From Hallerella sp964587155 (lineage in GTDB: Bacteria; Fibrobacterota; Fibrobacteria; Fibrobacterales; Fibrobacteraceae), in contig CAZPKF010000015.1 of the NCBI GenBank assembly GCA_964587155.1, positions 1-64,000 on the forward strand: a stretch of DNA of 64,000 nt. Direction: 5' to 3'. Position 1 is the stretch's first letter, and each line of letters begins with the position of its first letter. Made by a program: the position numbers and the translations under genes. The notes under the pieces were generated by a model, which had not been told where the DNA came from, ran no database searches, and saw only the letters and a program-made list of their open reading frames with translations. Below are positions 16,704 to 25,800 of the stretch, in pieces.

Positions 16704-17063
16704 ACGGAAACGATTTTTCCCATTTGCTTGTTTTCCGTTTTTTGGGGCGCTTGTTCCACCGATACGGTTTCCGCCGAAGAAAATGCTCCGATTTCTTCGA
16801 GTTTCGAAAATTCCCCATCGGGTATTTCGTCAGCGGGCAATGCATTTTCTTCGAGTGCAGAAAATCTGTCAGAAGATTCTTGTCTGGGAACTCCGGGAAT
16901 CCCGTGGGACGGGACTACGGCAAAATCTTTTGCCGTTGGAGCGGGAGACAACGATTACAACGGAAAGTATTTTCGCCTTGAAGTGGATATCCTTTTGAAT
17001 GAGGGCGATGTCATCGATTCCGGTGACAAAAACGACGGTTATCCCGCTCTTTCTTTTGAATAA
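16704..17063 (+). pseudogene. Lipoprotein remnant with ACG in place of the start codon
   Basis: The reading frame encodes a plausible lipoprotein signal (TIFPICLFSVFWGAC, then STDTVSAEEN), a Ser-rich linker (ISSSFENSPSGISSAGNAFSSSAEN) and about 60 further residues. AGGA with a 4-base spacer is followed by ACGGAAACG where ATGAAAACG would be expected, suggesting the start was lost (ATG to ACG). The frame stays open upstream into element D, where an unrelated ATG at 16566 occurs. Length is short compared with related lipoproteins. It may be a decayed gene, or use a non-standard start. Confidence 0.5.
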
Positions 17064-17080
17064 TCCCGTTTTCGGCATTC

Positions 17081-17109
17081 TTGCCAGTTTCTGTCCTATT
17101 GATTATATT
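17081..17109 (+). promoter_or_regulatory. Sigma70-type promoter of the yhhQ-type gene
   Basis: TTGCCA (17081-17086) and TATATT (17104-17109) are separated by 17 bases. Transcription would start near 17116, giving a leader of about 68 bases that contains the preQ1-I candidate. Confidence 0.7.
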
Positions 17110-17148
17110 TGGCGCATGGAAATCGCCGCAATGTCGCGGGCGCTTTCC

Positions 17149-17183
17149 GGAAGTCTTTGTCTAACCTTCCTTAAAAAACAACT
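17149..17183 (+). ncRNA. preQ1-I riboswitch candidate
   Basis: GGAAG (17149-17153) pairs perfectly with CUUCC (17166-17170) to form P1, with the 12-base loop UCUUUGUCUAAC. The tail UUAAAAAACAAC contains ACAA (17178-17181), complementary to UUGU in the loop (17157-17160), giving the H-type pseudoknot with an A-rich connector. The base after the P2 5' strand is C followed by UA, as in the Bacillus preQ1-I aptamer (UAGCUA...AAAAAACUA). The pseudoknot ends three bases before the ATG of a queuosine-precursor transporter gene, so ligand binding could block translation initiation. No downstream terminator is seen. Confidence 0.75.
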
Positions 17184-17972
17184 ATGAAGCTTTTCTCTGC
17201 ATTCAAAGCCGCTTCTTCCGTTAAACACTTCGCATTTCGCGAATGGAAAGAACTTCTTCTTTTATTTCGAAACATTCCCTCGCTGACGGTCAGCCTCTTT
17301 TTTGTTTCTGTCGTCTGCATGAATTTGCTTGCGAACAAGGAACTGATTTCCTTTCAATACCTGGCTTTGGACTGCGGATTCTTGCTCAGTTGGGTTTCTT
17401 TTCTGTGCATGGACATGATTTGCAAACGCTTTGGTTCGAAAGCTGCAGTCCAAGTTTCTCTCATGGCGCTGTTTGTGAATTTATGCGTATTCCTGCTGTT
17501 CCATGTTTTGTCGCTCACACCGGGAATGTGGGGTGAGTTTTATCATTATTCAAAGTCTCACCCGGATGCGGCTTCTTTCGCCAACGATGCTTTGAACGCT
17601 ACTTTCGGTGGAACCTGGTATGTCGTCTTCGGGTCCGCTCTTGCCATGTTTTGCTCTTCCATCGTCAACGCGGTCATCAACCATTGGATTGCATCTCGGA
17701 CAAAATCAAGAGGATTCAAAAAGTTCGCCCTCCGTTCCTACGTTTCAACTTTCGCAGCCCAGTTTGTCGACAACTTTATTTTTGCCGCCGTCGTCAGTCA
17801 TGTTTTCTTTGGCTGGACTTTTACCCAAGTCGTTTTTTGCTCGTTGACGGGGGCCGTGATGGAACTTCTTTGCGAAATGTTCTTTAGTCCAATCGGGTAC
17901 AAAATTTGCAGGCTTTGGGAACGGGAAGGTGTTGGACGCGAATACCTCAATCACAGGGGAAATTTTTCATGA
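17184..17972 (+). CDS. yhhQ: YhhQ/VUT-family queuosine precursor transporter
   Basis: This 262-residue protein has about six to seven membrane helices. It matches the VUT (DUF165) family in pattern: SFQYLALDCGFLLSWVSFLCMDMICKRFG near the N-terminus, SALAMFCSSIVNAVINHWI in the middle, and RSYVSTFAAQFVDNFIF ... EMFFSPIGYKI near the end. Family members import queuosine precursors (preQ0/preQ1). The preQ1-I-like structure in its leader independently supports this role. It overlaps the downstream SDR by 4 bp. Confidence 0.85.
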   Translation: MKLFSAFKAASSVKHFAFREWKELLLLFRNIPSLTVSLFFVSVVCMNLLANKELISFQYLALDCGFLLSWVSFLCMDMICKRFGSKAAVQVSLMALFVNLCVFLLFHVLSLTPGMWGEFYHYSKSHPDAASFANDALNATFGGTWYVVFGSALAMFCSSIVNAVINHWIASRTKSRGFKKFALRSYVSTFAAQFVDNFIFAAVVSHVFFGWTFTQVVFCSLTGAVMELLCEMFFSPIGYKICRLWEREGVGREYLNHRGNFS

Positions 17973-18628
17973 ATGTTTTTATCAGTGGCACAAGCCGCGG
18001 AATCGGGCTTTCTACCGCCAAATTGTTTTTGCAAAAAGGGGCGACCGTTTTTGGATTTGACCTTTTGCCGCCGAGTATCCAACACGAAAAATACCACCAT
18101 TGGATTGTCGATGTTTCTTGCGAAGGTTCGCTTCCGCAATTGGATTCATCTGCAAACGTTGTCGTCAGCAATGCGGGCGTTCAAAATTCCGGCAAAGATA
18201 TCGAAGTCAATTTGAAAGGTTCCATGCATTTTGTCGAAAAATACGCTTTTCAAAAATCCATCCAGTCGGTTCTGTTCGTCGCATCCGCTTCTGCGCATTC
18301 TGGGGCGGAATTTCCCGAATATTCTGCATCCAAGGGCGGCTTGCTGTCTTATATGAAAAATGCCGCCATCCGGCTTGCCAAATTCGGCGCGACCTGCAAC
18401 AGCATTTCTCCCGGCGGCGTCTCCACGGAATTCAACCGTCCCGTCATGGAAGACAAAACCCTTTGGGAAAAAATTATGGAGCTAACCCCACTCAAACGTT
18501 GGGCTTCTCCCGAAGATATCGCCGAATGGATTTATTTTTTGACCATCGTCAACCGGAATTGCACAGGCCAAGACATTTTAATAGACAATGGAGAAAAAGA
18601 TTTGAACGCCCAATTTGTGTGGCCCTAA
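17969..18628 (+). CDS. Short-chain dehydrogenase/reductase (SDR)
   Basis: This 219-residue NAD(P)-dependent oxidoreductase has the cofactor motif SGTSRGIGLSTAK (TGxxxGxG type) at the N-terminus, the NAG-like motif VVSNAGVQ, and the catalytic Ser ... Tyr-x3-Lys as SASAHSGAEFPEYSASKGG. C-terminal ISPGGVSTEF and DNGEKD segments are typical of classical SDRs. The start is the ATG overlapping the yhhQ stop (ATGA), with AGGGGA upstream. The substrate is unknown, and coupling to yhhQ does not by itself imply a queuosine role. Confidence 0.85.
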   Translation: MNVFISGTSRGIGLSTAKLFLQKGATVFGFDLLPPSIQHEKYHHWIVDVSCEGSLPQLDSSANVVVSNAGVQNSGKDIEVNLKGSMHFVEKYAFQKSIQSVLFVASASAHSGAEFPEYSASKGGLLSYMKNAAIRLAKFGATCNSISPGGVSTEFNRPVMEDKTLWEKIMELTPLKRWASPEDIAEWIYFLTIVNRNCTGQDILIDNGEKDLNAQFVWP

Positions 18629-18639
18629 AAATAGACATC

Positions 18640-18652
18640 TTTGCTAAATTTG
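18640..18652 (+). promoter_or_regulatory. Extended -10 promoter candidate for cstA
   Basis: TTTGCTAAATTTG contains TGC-TAAATT, an extended -10 arrangement (TGn-TAnnnT), with no recognisable -35. The identical 13-mer occurs at 20362-20374 upstream of the efflux operon, at a similar distance from the start codon. Confidence 0.45.
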
Positions 18653-18702
18653 AAACACTTTCCGGGGATAAGCCCCCCTAAGCATTTATTAGAGGCTCAA
18701 AA

Positions 18703-20232
18703 ATGATAACATTCCTCATTGGAATCGCCATTCTCATCGGTGGCTATTTTACTTACGGAAAATTTGTGGAGCGCATTTTTAGTCCAGATGACAGAAAAAC
18801 GCCTGCGCTTGAAAATCCAGACGGCGTCGACCGCATGGTGCTGCCCCACTGGAAAAATGTCTTGGTCCAATTGCTGAACATTGCCGGGATAGGTCCTGTC
18901 ATCGGAGTCATTTTAGGCATCAAATTTGGCGCGATTGTTTTTATCTTGATGCCGCTCGGCAATGTCCTCGGTGGAGCCGTGCATGATTATTTTTCCGGGA
19001 TGGTCAGCATGCGGAACAACGGAATGAATGTCCCCGCGCTTTCTCACAAGTTCTTGGGACGGGGACCGTCTAAATTGGTGATGCTCCTTATCTCCGTTGC
19101 GCTGATTTTTGTCGGAGCCGTTTTCACCAACACGCCGGCAGGGCTCATCAATACGCCGGTGATTGTCGGCGAAGGCAATCCCTCTTCTACGATTTTCTGG
19201 ATTTCTGTTGTTCTCATTTTCGCTTATTATTTTGCCAGCACTTTTTTCCCTATCGACAAAATCATCGGACGCATTTATCCCATTTTTGGCGCACTTCTGA
19301 TTTTAGCTTCTGCCGCCATTCTCGTCGGAATCCTACCCGAAATCGGAATTCTTGATGAATTTGACTTTAAAAATTTCGCCGCCAATTTTCACAAACATCC
19401 AAACGGTCAACCCATCATTCCCATGCTGTTCGTCACCATTGCTTGCGGCATCATCAGCGGCTTTCACAGCACACAGAGTCCGATTGTCGCCCGGACGGAA
19501 AAATCCGAAAAAGTCGGTAGGCAAACCTTTTACGGCATGATGATTGTCGAGGGCCTTATCGGCATGATTTGGGCTGCTGGGGGCATGTTCATTTACCACA
19601 AAATGCCGGAACTGTTGAATGGTGCCTCGGGAGTGCAAGTTCTCAGCAAGCTGGTTACAACCGTTTTGCCGTTCGCCCCGGTCTCCATTTTGGTCGTTGT
19701 CGGTGTCATCATCTTGGCGATAACGAGCGGAGACACTTCCCTCCGGAGCCTTCGGCTGACCATAGCCGAGCTTTTGAATTTTGACCAAAAAAGCGCCCGG
19801 AACCGTTTGATTCTCACCATTCCCATTTTCAGCATTTGCGCCGTGCTCATCCTTTGGAGCAACTTCAATGCGGATGGATTCAACATCCTTTGGAACTATT
19901 TCAGCTGGTCAAATCAGGTGATGGCTGTTTGCAGCCTTTGCGTTTCCACGGTTTATCTCCGCGCCAAAGGGAAAAATTTCTGGGTAACGCTTCTTCCCTG
20001 CATGTTCATGACGTTCATCGTATGCAGTTACATCTATTGGGTAAGTCCGGAAAATCTGAAAGGCGCTCCTGTCGGATTTGGACTTTCTTATGGCTGTGCA
20101 CTGACTCTCGCCGCCGCTTCGTCCGTTATCCTCGCCATTTTACTGTATCGCCGGGGAACTTCGCTGTTCAAACGACAAAATGACTTTGACCCCGATTCTT
20201 GGGACGCTTCCCGGGAGTTTCGTCAAAAGTGA
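18703..20232 (+). CDS. cstA: CstA-family pyruvate/peptide transporter
   Basis: This 509-residue membrane protein with over ten helices belongs to the carbon-starvation CstA family, members of which transport pyruvate (BtsT, CstA) or peptides. Family-typical segments are NIAGIGPVIGVILGIKFGA, GNVLGGAVHDYFSGMVSMRN and STQSPIVARTEKSEKVGRQTFYG. At 509 residues it is shorter than the ~700-residue E. coli paralogues but matches the short CstA group common in anaerobes. AGAGGCTCAAAA precedes the ATG. It lies downstream of the SDR but has its own promoter candidate. Confidence 0.9.
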   Translation: MITFLIGIAILIGGYFTYGKFVERIFSPDDRKTPALENPDGVDRMVLPHWKNVLVQLLNIAGIGPVIGVILGIKFGAIVFILMPLGNVLGGAVHDYFSGMVSMRNNGMNVPALSHKFLGRGPSKLVMLLISVALIFVGAVFTNTPAGLINTPVIVGEGNPSSTIFWISVVLIFAYYFASTFFPIDKIIGRIYPIFGALLILASAAILVGILPEIGILDEFDFKNFAANFHKHPNGQPIIPMLFVTIACGIISGFHSTQSPIVARTEKSEKVGRQTFYGMMIVEGLIGMIWAAGGMFIYHKMPELLNGASGVQVLSKLVTTVLPFAPVSILVVVGVIILAITSGDTSLRSLRLTIAELLNFDQKSARNRLILTIPIFSICAVLILWSNFNADGFNILWNYFSWSNQVMAVCSLCVSTVYLRAKGKNFWVTLLPCMFMTFIVCSYIYWVSPENLKGAPVGFGLSYGCALTLAAASSVILAILLYRRGTSLFKRQNDFDPDSWDASREFRQK

Positions 20233-20242
20233 CTCCCGTCAC

Positions 20243-20279
20243 AAGATCCCTTTTTGAAATCGGGGTCCTTTGAATTTTT
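20243..20279 (+). terminator. Weak terminator candidate after cstA
   Basis: GATCCC and GGGGTC form a short stem (one G-U pair) with an 11-base loop, followed by CTTTGAATTTTTC. The position just after the cstA stop supports it, but the stem is weak. Confidence 0.4.
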
Positions 20280-20361
20280 CTTGTGCAAATTTGCAATCTG
20301 TCCGCTAAAAATGCACGTTGTCAAACAATACCGGTCAAATTTATCGATTCGACTGTCCCTT

Positions 20362-20374
20362 TTTGCTAAATTTG
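20362..20374 (+). promoter_or_regulatory. Extended -10 promoter candidate for the efflux operon
   Basis: TTTGCTAAATTTG is identical to the sequence upstream of cstA. It lies 43 bases before the TolC-like start codon and contains the TGn-TAAATT extended -10 pattern. Confidence 0.45.
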
Positions 20375-20416
20375 CATCCAGTTTATTAAACTTCTCTAAC
20401 AAAGGAATATTGCTGA

Positions 20417-21805
20417 ATGAACCGATTCCTTTCCAACCTCACCCTGCTGGGAGTCCTTACGGCAATCCCGGTTTGGGCGACATCTTACACGCGAGACGAT
20501 GCTGTAAAAATCGCGTTGGAAAATTCCGCCGACATCAAAACCGCAGAACAGACGGTCGCATCGGCTAAATCCCAAGTTTCTGCGGGCTACGGCAGCGCTA
20601 TGCCCACTGTGGACTTGAGTGCCACCTACGCGAGGAACTTTGGGGTCTCCGACGTCAAAAAATCCAACGCCATCCAAAATATGCTTGACAGCACCGCGAC
20701 AAAAAATGAACGAATTCTCGCCGGAGTCCTCGATGGCGTGAATTACGGACTTGGAGCCATGGGCGGCTACCGTTGGGGAACCCAGGTGGGAATTTCCGCA
20801 ACACAAGTTCTTTATGCTCAAGGAAAAGTGGGCACGGGAATTAAAATTGCCAAGTCTTATGAACGTTTGAGCGAAATATCCCTAGAATCCGCCAAAGAAA
20901 AAGTCCGTTACGACGTAGAAAACGCCTTTGACCAGCTTCTCTACCTGGACTCCGCTTTGGTGATTCTTCAAGAAAGCATCGCTCAGCTTCAAGAACACTT
21001 GGATTATGTGGATCAGGCGGTCAAAAGCGGACTTGCTACGGAACTCGATCAAATCCGCGCCCAGATTTCCATGGACGAATTGCAAACCTCTTTTGAAAAG
21101 ACCAAAAAAGATAGGATTGTCGCAAGGAACGCCTTGCTCAACACGATGGGACTTCCTTGGGATGGCGATGCGGAATTCAAGGGCGAACTCCGTGACCCCA
21201 AGCAGGGCAATTTCGCCCTTCCGGACACCAATATGGAAAATGTCCGGCAACGCCGCAAGGAACTGGCCCAACTTGATGAAAGCGCCAAAATGTATCAAGA
21301 CAACATCGACATTGAGGAAGGCGGTTACAAGCCCACGCTCGTATTGGGCGGTTCCATCACTTACCAAAACGGTCAGAACCGCTTCTTTAAATGGGACACT
21401 CCGGATTGGGACGACAATATTTCCAAGCAGGTCTACCTGAATTTTTCCATGAACCTTTTTAACGGCATGAAGACAAAAGAAGCCGTTGTGCAAGCGAAAA
21501 CCGACCTCCGCAAGACGCAAATTCAAAAAGAAAATGCCGAACGCGGAATCCGTCTTGAAATTGGCTCTGCGCAAAATACAATGGACGATGCAGAACGCCA
21601 AATAGAAATACAATCCCGTCACGTGGATTTGGCGCAAAAGAATTTGGACATGACCGAAACCGCTTACAAAGCCGGTCGTGAAACCCAACTTAACTATCTC
21701 GATGCGAACATGAGCTTGAAAAATGCCAAGCTCAACTATCTTTCGGCCATCATCGATTGGAACAAAGCGTACAACGCACTCCTGAAAGCCACCGGAGAAT
21801 ATTAA
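20417..21805 (+). CDS. TolC-family outer membrane efflux channel
   Basis: This 462-residue protein has a signal peptide (ending VWATS) and the long helical heptad-like repeats of outer membrane efflux proteins. The two typical halves begin with YTRDDAVKIALENSADIKTAEQ and, in the second half, RRKELAQLDESAKMYQDN. The conserved end is LNYLDANMSLKNAKLNYLSAIIDWNKAYNALLKATG. It forms the outer membrane duct of a tripartite pump. It is first in an operon with the adaptor (9 bp gap) and the RND pump (21 bp gap). AAGGAATATTG precedes the ATG. Confidence 0.92.
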   Translation: MNRFLSNLTLLGVLTAIPVWATSYTRDDAVKIALENSADIKTAEQTVASAKSQVSAGYGSAMPTVDLSATYARNFGVSDVKKSNAIQNMLDSTATKNERILAGVLDGVNYGLGAMGGYRWGTQVGISATQVLYAQGKVGTGIKIAKSYERLSEISLESAKEKVRYDVENAFDQLLYLDSALVILQESIAQLQEHLDYVDQAVKSGLATELDQIRAQISMDELQTSFEKTKKDRIVARNALLNTMGLPWDGDAEFKGELRDPKQGNFALPDTNMENVRQRRKELAQLDESAKMYQDNIDIEEGGYKPTLVLGGSITYQNGQNRFFKWDTPDWDDNISKQVYLNFSMNLFNGMKTKEAVVQAKTDLRKTQIQKENAERGIRLEIGSAQNTMDDAERQIEIQSRHVDLAQKNLDMTETAYKAGRETQLNYLDANMSLKNAKLNYLSAIIDWNKAYNALLKATGEY

Positions 21806-21814
21806 GAGGAAGCT

Positions 21815-22858
21815 ATGAAAAACATGATTTCTACAAAATTCATTTCCCTTGCAGCTCTTTCCCTGCTCCTTGCGGCTTGCAACGCCGAGAAGGATCAAAA
21901 AGCCCAGGCCCCGACCATGGAAGAAGTGCAGGCGGCAAAGGGCAAGCCCGTCCGGATTATTTCGGCACAGACCGAAAAGAAAGCGGATTTCCGCGAATTC
22001 AACGGTACGATTGAAGGCAGTCAGCAAACGTACGCTGTCGCCAAAATGTCCGATCCGATTTCCAAAACGAATGTCCAAGTCGGATCCAAAGTTTCCAAAG
22101 ACCAGGTCCTTGCCGAATTCCTTTTCACGGGCGACAATTCGAACTATCAACAAGCCGAAGCCCAAATCAAGATGACCGAAAAGACCCTGGAACGCATGAA
22201 AGAAGTCCAGGCGAAGGGCGGTGTCTCGCAACAGGAAATTGATCAGCTGCAAACGCAGCTCGATGTCGCCAAGATGCAGCTCGAACAGGCGCGCCGTGCG
22301 ACTCTCGTCCTCGCTCCGACGGCGGGAACAGTGACCGAAGTGAACATCAAAGTGGGCGAAGTTCCGGGCCTTGGAGACAAGCTTTTCACCATTGCGAATC
22401 TCGATCAGGTGATCCTCAAAATCGATGTCATTACCCAAGATATCGGACTGTTCAAAAAAGGTGCTGCGGCAGAAATTACTTTGAACGGCGAAACCTTCAA
22501 AGGAAAAGTTTCCCTGGTTCCGTTGGCGGCGAACACCACAACCCGTTTCTTCCCCGTGGAAATCACCTTCCCGAACAAGAATCATAAATTGCTCCCCGGT
22601 ATGTTCCTCACCGCTCGCATTCACGCTGGCGATGTCAAAGGGGTAAGCCTCCCGAACGATGCCATCACTTACAAAGACGGCGTGAATTTTGCGTGGATTG
22701 TCGATGAAGAAGGCAAAGCCAAACGCAAAATCGTCTCGTTGGGCATTGTCGGAAACGAAACGACACAAATTCTTTCCGGAATCGAAGTGGGCGACAAAGT
22801 CATCACCGAAGGAGTATCCAAGGTGAATGACGGCGACAAAGTGCTCATCCTCGAATAA
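21815..22858 (+). CDS. RND efflux periplasmic adaptor (MFP) lipoprotein
   Basis: This 347-residue membrane-fusion protein links the inner membrane pump to the TolC-like channel. Its lipobox is LLLAACNAEK. A lipoyl-type barrel hybrid half (EFNGTIEGSQQTYAVAKMSDPISKTNVQVGSKVSKDQVLAEF), a coiled-coil hairpin (~residues 110-160, KTLERMKEVQAKGG...QLEQAR), and the second lipoyl half (LVLAPTAGTVTEVNIKVGEV) are visible in order. AGAGGAAGCT precedes the ATG. Confidence 0.92.
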   Translation: MKNMISTKFISLAALSLLLAACNAEKDQKAQAPTMEEVQAAKGKPVRIISAQTEKKADFREFNGTIEGSQQTYAVAKMSDPISKTNVQVGSKVSKDQVLAEFLFTGDNSNYQQAEAQIKMTEKTLERMKEVQAKGGVSQQEIDQLQTQLDVAKMQLEQARRATLVLAPTAGTVTEVNIKVGEVPGLGDKLFTIANLDQVILKIDVITQDIGLFKKGAAAEITLNGETFKGKVSLVPLAANTTTRFFPVEITFPNKNHKLLPGMFLTARIHAGDVKGVSLPNDAITYKDGVNFAWIVDEEGKAKRKIVSLGIVGNETTQILSGIEVGDKVITEGVSKVNDGDKVLILE

Positions 22859-22879
22859 TCTTGGACTGGAGAATTTTGC

Positions 22880-25800
22880 ATGATTAAGGCAAGTATTTAC
22901 AAACCGATTACCATGTTGATGGTTCTTTTGACCGTCGTCGTCTTCGGTATTTATACCTACTCGATGATGCCCGTCAACATGATGCCAGACTTCGAAGTCC
23001 CCGTTGTGACCGCAGTCGTCCAATATACGGGTGCCACTCCAGAAGAACTGGAAACAACCGTCATTAAACCGGTCGAAGACCAAGTCGAGTTGATTGACGG
23101 CATCGACTACACCAAGGCTTATGGCATGGAACACTATGCCATCTTCATTATCATGTTCGAAATGGGGACGGATATTGACGTGGCGGCTGCCGACGTTCGC
23201 GACAAGATTTCGCAAGCGGCGGCGAACTTCCCCGATGCCGTCGAAAGCCCGATTATTTCAAAAGTGGACATCAACGCCAGTGCCATTATGAGCTTTGCGT
23301 TCACCGGTCCGACGAGCTCCACAGAACTCCGTCAGAAAGCGGATGACGAAATCAAGCCGCAGCTCACGGCAACTTCGGGTGTCGCCAGCGTGGACCTGTT
23401 CGGTGGAACGACTCGGCAAATCGTCGTGGAACTCCGCAAAGAAGATTTGCTTTCCCGCGGTGCAGACCCGGCTACAGTCATGGGACTTTTGCAAGCGGCG
23501 AACGTCAACTTCCCGGCCGGTGATATCCGCGGCGTCCGTAAAAATACAGGAACCCGTACCCGCGGAAAATTCGAATCTCTCGAAGAAATCCGTCAGATGG
23601 AAATTCCCACTAGCAAGGGTGTCATCCGTCTTTCTGACATCGCCACAGTCAAGGATACCATTGCGGATATCACATCTTATTCCCGCTATAACGGTGAATC
23701 TTCTGTCGGTTTTGACATCAAAAAACGTTCCGACGCTAGTATCGTTGAAGTGGCGAACAACGTTTTGAAGCGTGTTGAAAAAATCAACCAGACTCTCCCG
23801 CAAGGATTTGAACTGCACCTGGTTTACAACCAAGCGGAAAAAGTTCAAGAATCTCTTGACAACGTGATTTCGAACATTGAAATCGCTATTGTCTTGACCG
23901 CCATCATCCTGTTGCTCTTCCTCGGAAAATTCAGCACGATGTTCATTGCGGCTTTGACCATGCCTATTTCGGTCATTGGTGCGTTCACGTTCATGTATTT
24001 TGCCGGATTCTCCATCAACATCATGACTTTGATGGCTCTTTCGAGCGCGGTGGGACTTTTGGTCACCAACTCCATTGTCGTTCTGGAAAACATTTCCGAC
24101 AAATTGGATTCCGGATTAGATCCGAAAGAAGCCGCTTTCCATGGAACGACAGAAATCACGGTCGCCATTATGGCGTCTACCCTCACCAACGTGTGCGTGT
24201 TTGTTCCGATTGCCTTTATGAAATCCATCGCCGGTTCGTTCTTCCGCAATTACGGTTTGACGATGGTCTTTGCCACATTCGTTTCATTGCTCATCACATT
24301 TACTTTGACTCCTTTGATGGCTGCTTATCTCTTCAAAGGCAAAAAGAAGAATGCTGATGGGACTTTGATTGAAGAAAAACCGGGCATTGTGGGCAAGTTC
24401 CTTGGACTTTTCCCCATCTTCATGAACTGGGTCCGGAAAATTTATTTGAAGACCTTGTCTGCGGCTCTTTCGATTCCGGGAGTCATTTTCCAGTTCCTCG
24501 TTCTTTGCACTTTGATTGCCGCCACCTATCTGCTTGTCACCAAGTATATGTCTGTGGAATTGATGCCCAAAAGCGATGAAGGTGTCATCAAAATTTCGAT
24601 GGAAATGCCATCTGGCACAAATGTCGAAACCATGGACAGTTTGACAAAAGTCGTGGAAAACCGCATCAAGGGCATTCCCGAACTCAAACGTTACTATTCC
24701 ACGGTTGGCGGTGAATCGGGTATGACGGGGACGAACGAATCTTCCATGCGCATCACGCTGAAAGATATCAAAACCGAAGGACGCGTCCGTACAACGGAAC
24801 AAATCATTGATTCTCTCCGCACAATCCTTGCCGATATTCCGGATGCTTGGATAAGCATCAAGAGCTCGAGCACAACAGAAATGGGCGGTAACCAATCCGG
24901 AGACGTTGTGCTTGAAGTCCGCGGATTTGATGGTGATTCCGTTAACAAAGCCTCGGAAATCGCCAAAGAATTCATTATGAACAAACTTCCCGGAGTCACC
25001 GAAGTCAAGTCTTCTTACGAAGCGGGAAAGCCGGAAATCGCCTTTATTCCCAATCGCAAAGCTTTAGCCGATTATGGAATGACGCTCCAGTCGGCGGCGA
25101 CAGCGGCGTATATTTACATCAGCGGTTACGAAACAAGCCAGTATACTGAAGATGGTGAAGAATATGACGTTTATGTCCGCTTGCGGGAATCTGACCGCGA
25201 TACCCGTCAGAAGGTGTACGATTTGCCGATTTTGACGCCCAAGGGATATGTTCCCATGAACGCCATTTTCGATATCGAAAATACGCAGTCACCGACGACT
25301 ATCATGCGTAAACAGAAAAAACGCATTACTGAAGTTTCCATGAACCTTCTCCCCGGTTACACTTCGGGCCTCATCATGGGTGAAATCACAAAGGCCTCGA
25401 AAACGTGGGAAGGCATCCCTGAAGGAGTTGAATTCTCGTTCGGTGGAAACGCAGATATGCAAGAAGACATGGTGAGAGAATTCTCTGTGGCCATTGTCAT
25501 GGCGATTCTTTTGACTTACATTCTACTTGTCGCCCTTCTTGAATCCTTCGCTCAACCGTTTGTCATCATGACGACCATCCCCATGGGTGCTCTCGGCGTT
25601 ATCTTCGCACTGGTTGTCACCGGAAGGCCTATCTCTTTGATTGCTTTCATGGCTATCGTGATGCTTATCGGTGTCGTGGTGAACAACGCCATCCTTCTTT
25701 TGGATTCCGCCAACTTGCAAATGCGCAAGCACGGCATGGGACGCCGGTCTGCCATTTTGACCGCCGGTAAGGATAAATTCCAGGCCATTATGCTTGCGAC

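Noticed and set aside
20284..20295. Perfect palindrome TGCAAATTTGCA upstream of the efflux operon
   Set aside because: About 15 perfect 12-bp palindromes are expected by chance in 64 kb, and this one is far from the promoter candidate.
20882..23215. 777-codon open frame on the minus strand opposite the TolC-MFP-RND genes
   Set aside because: It runs antisense to three genes with clear motifs, its translation is His/Phe-rich and unlike any family, and it has no ribosome site. It is a codon-bias shadow.
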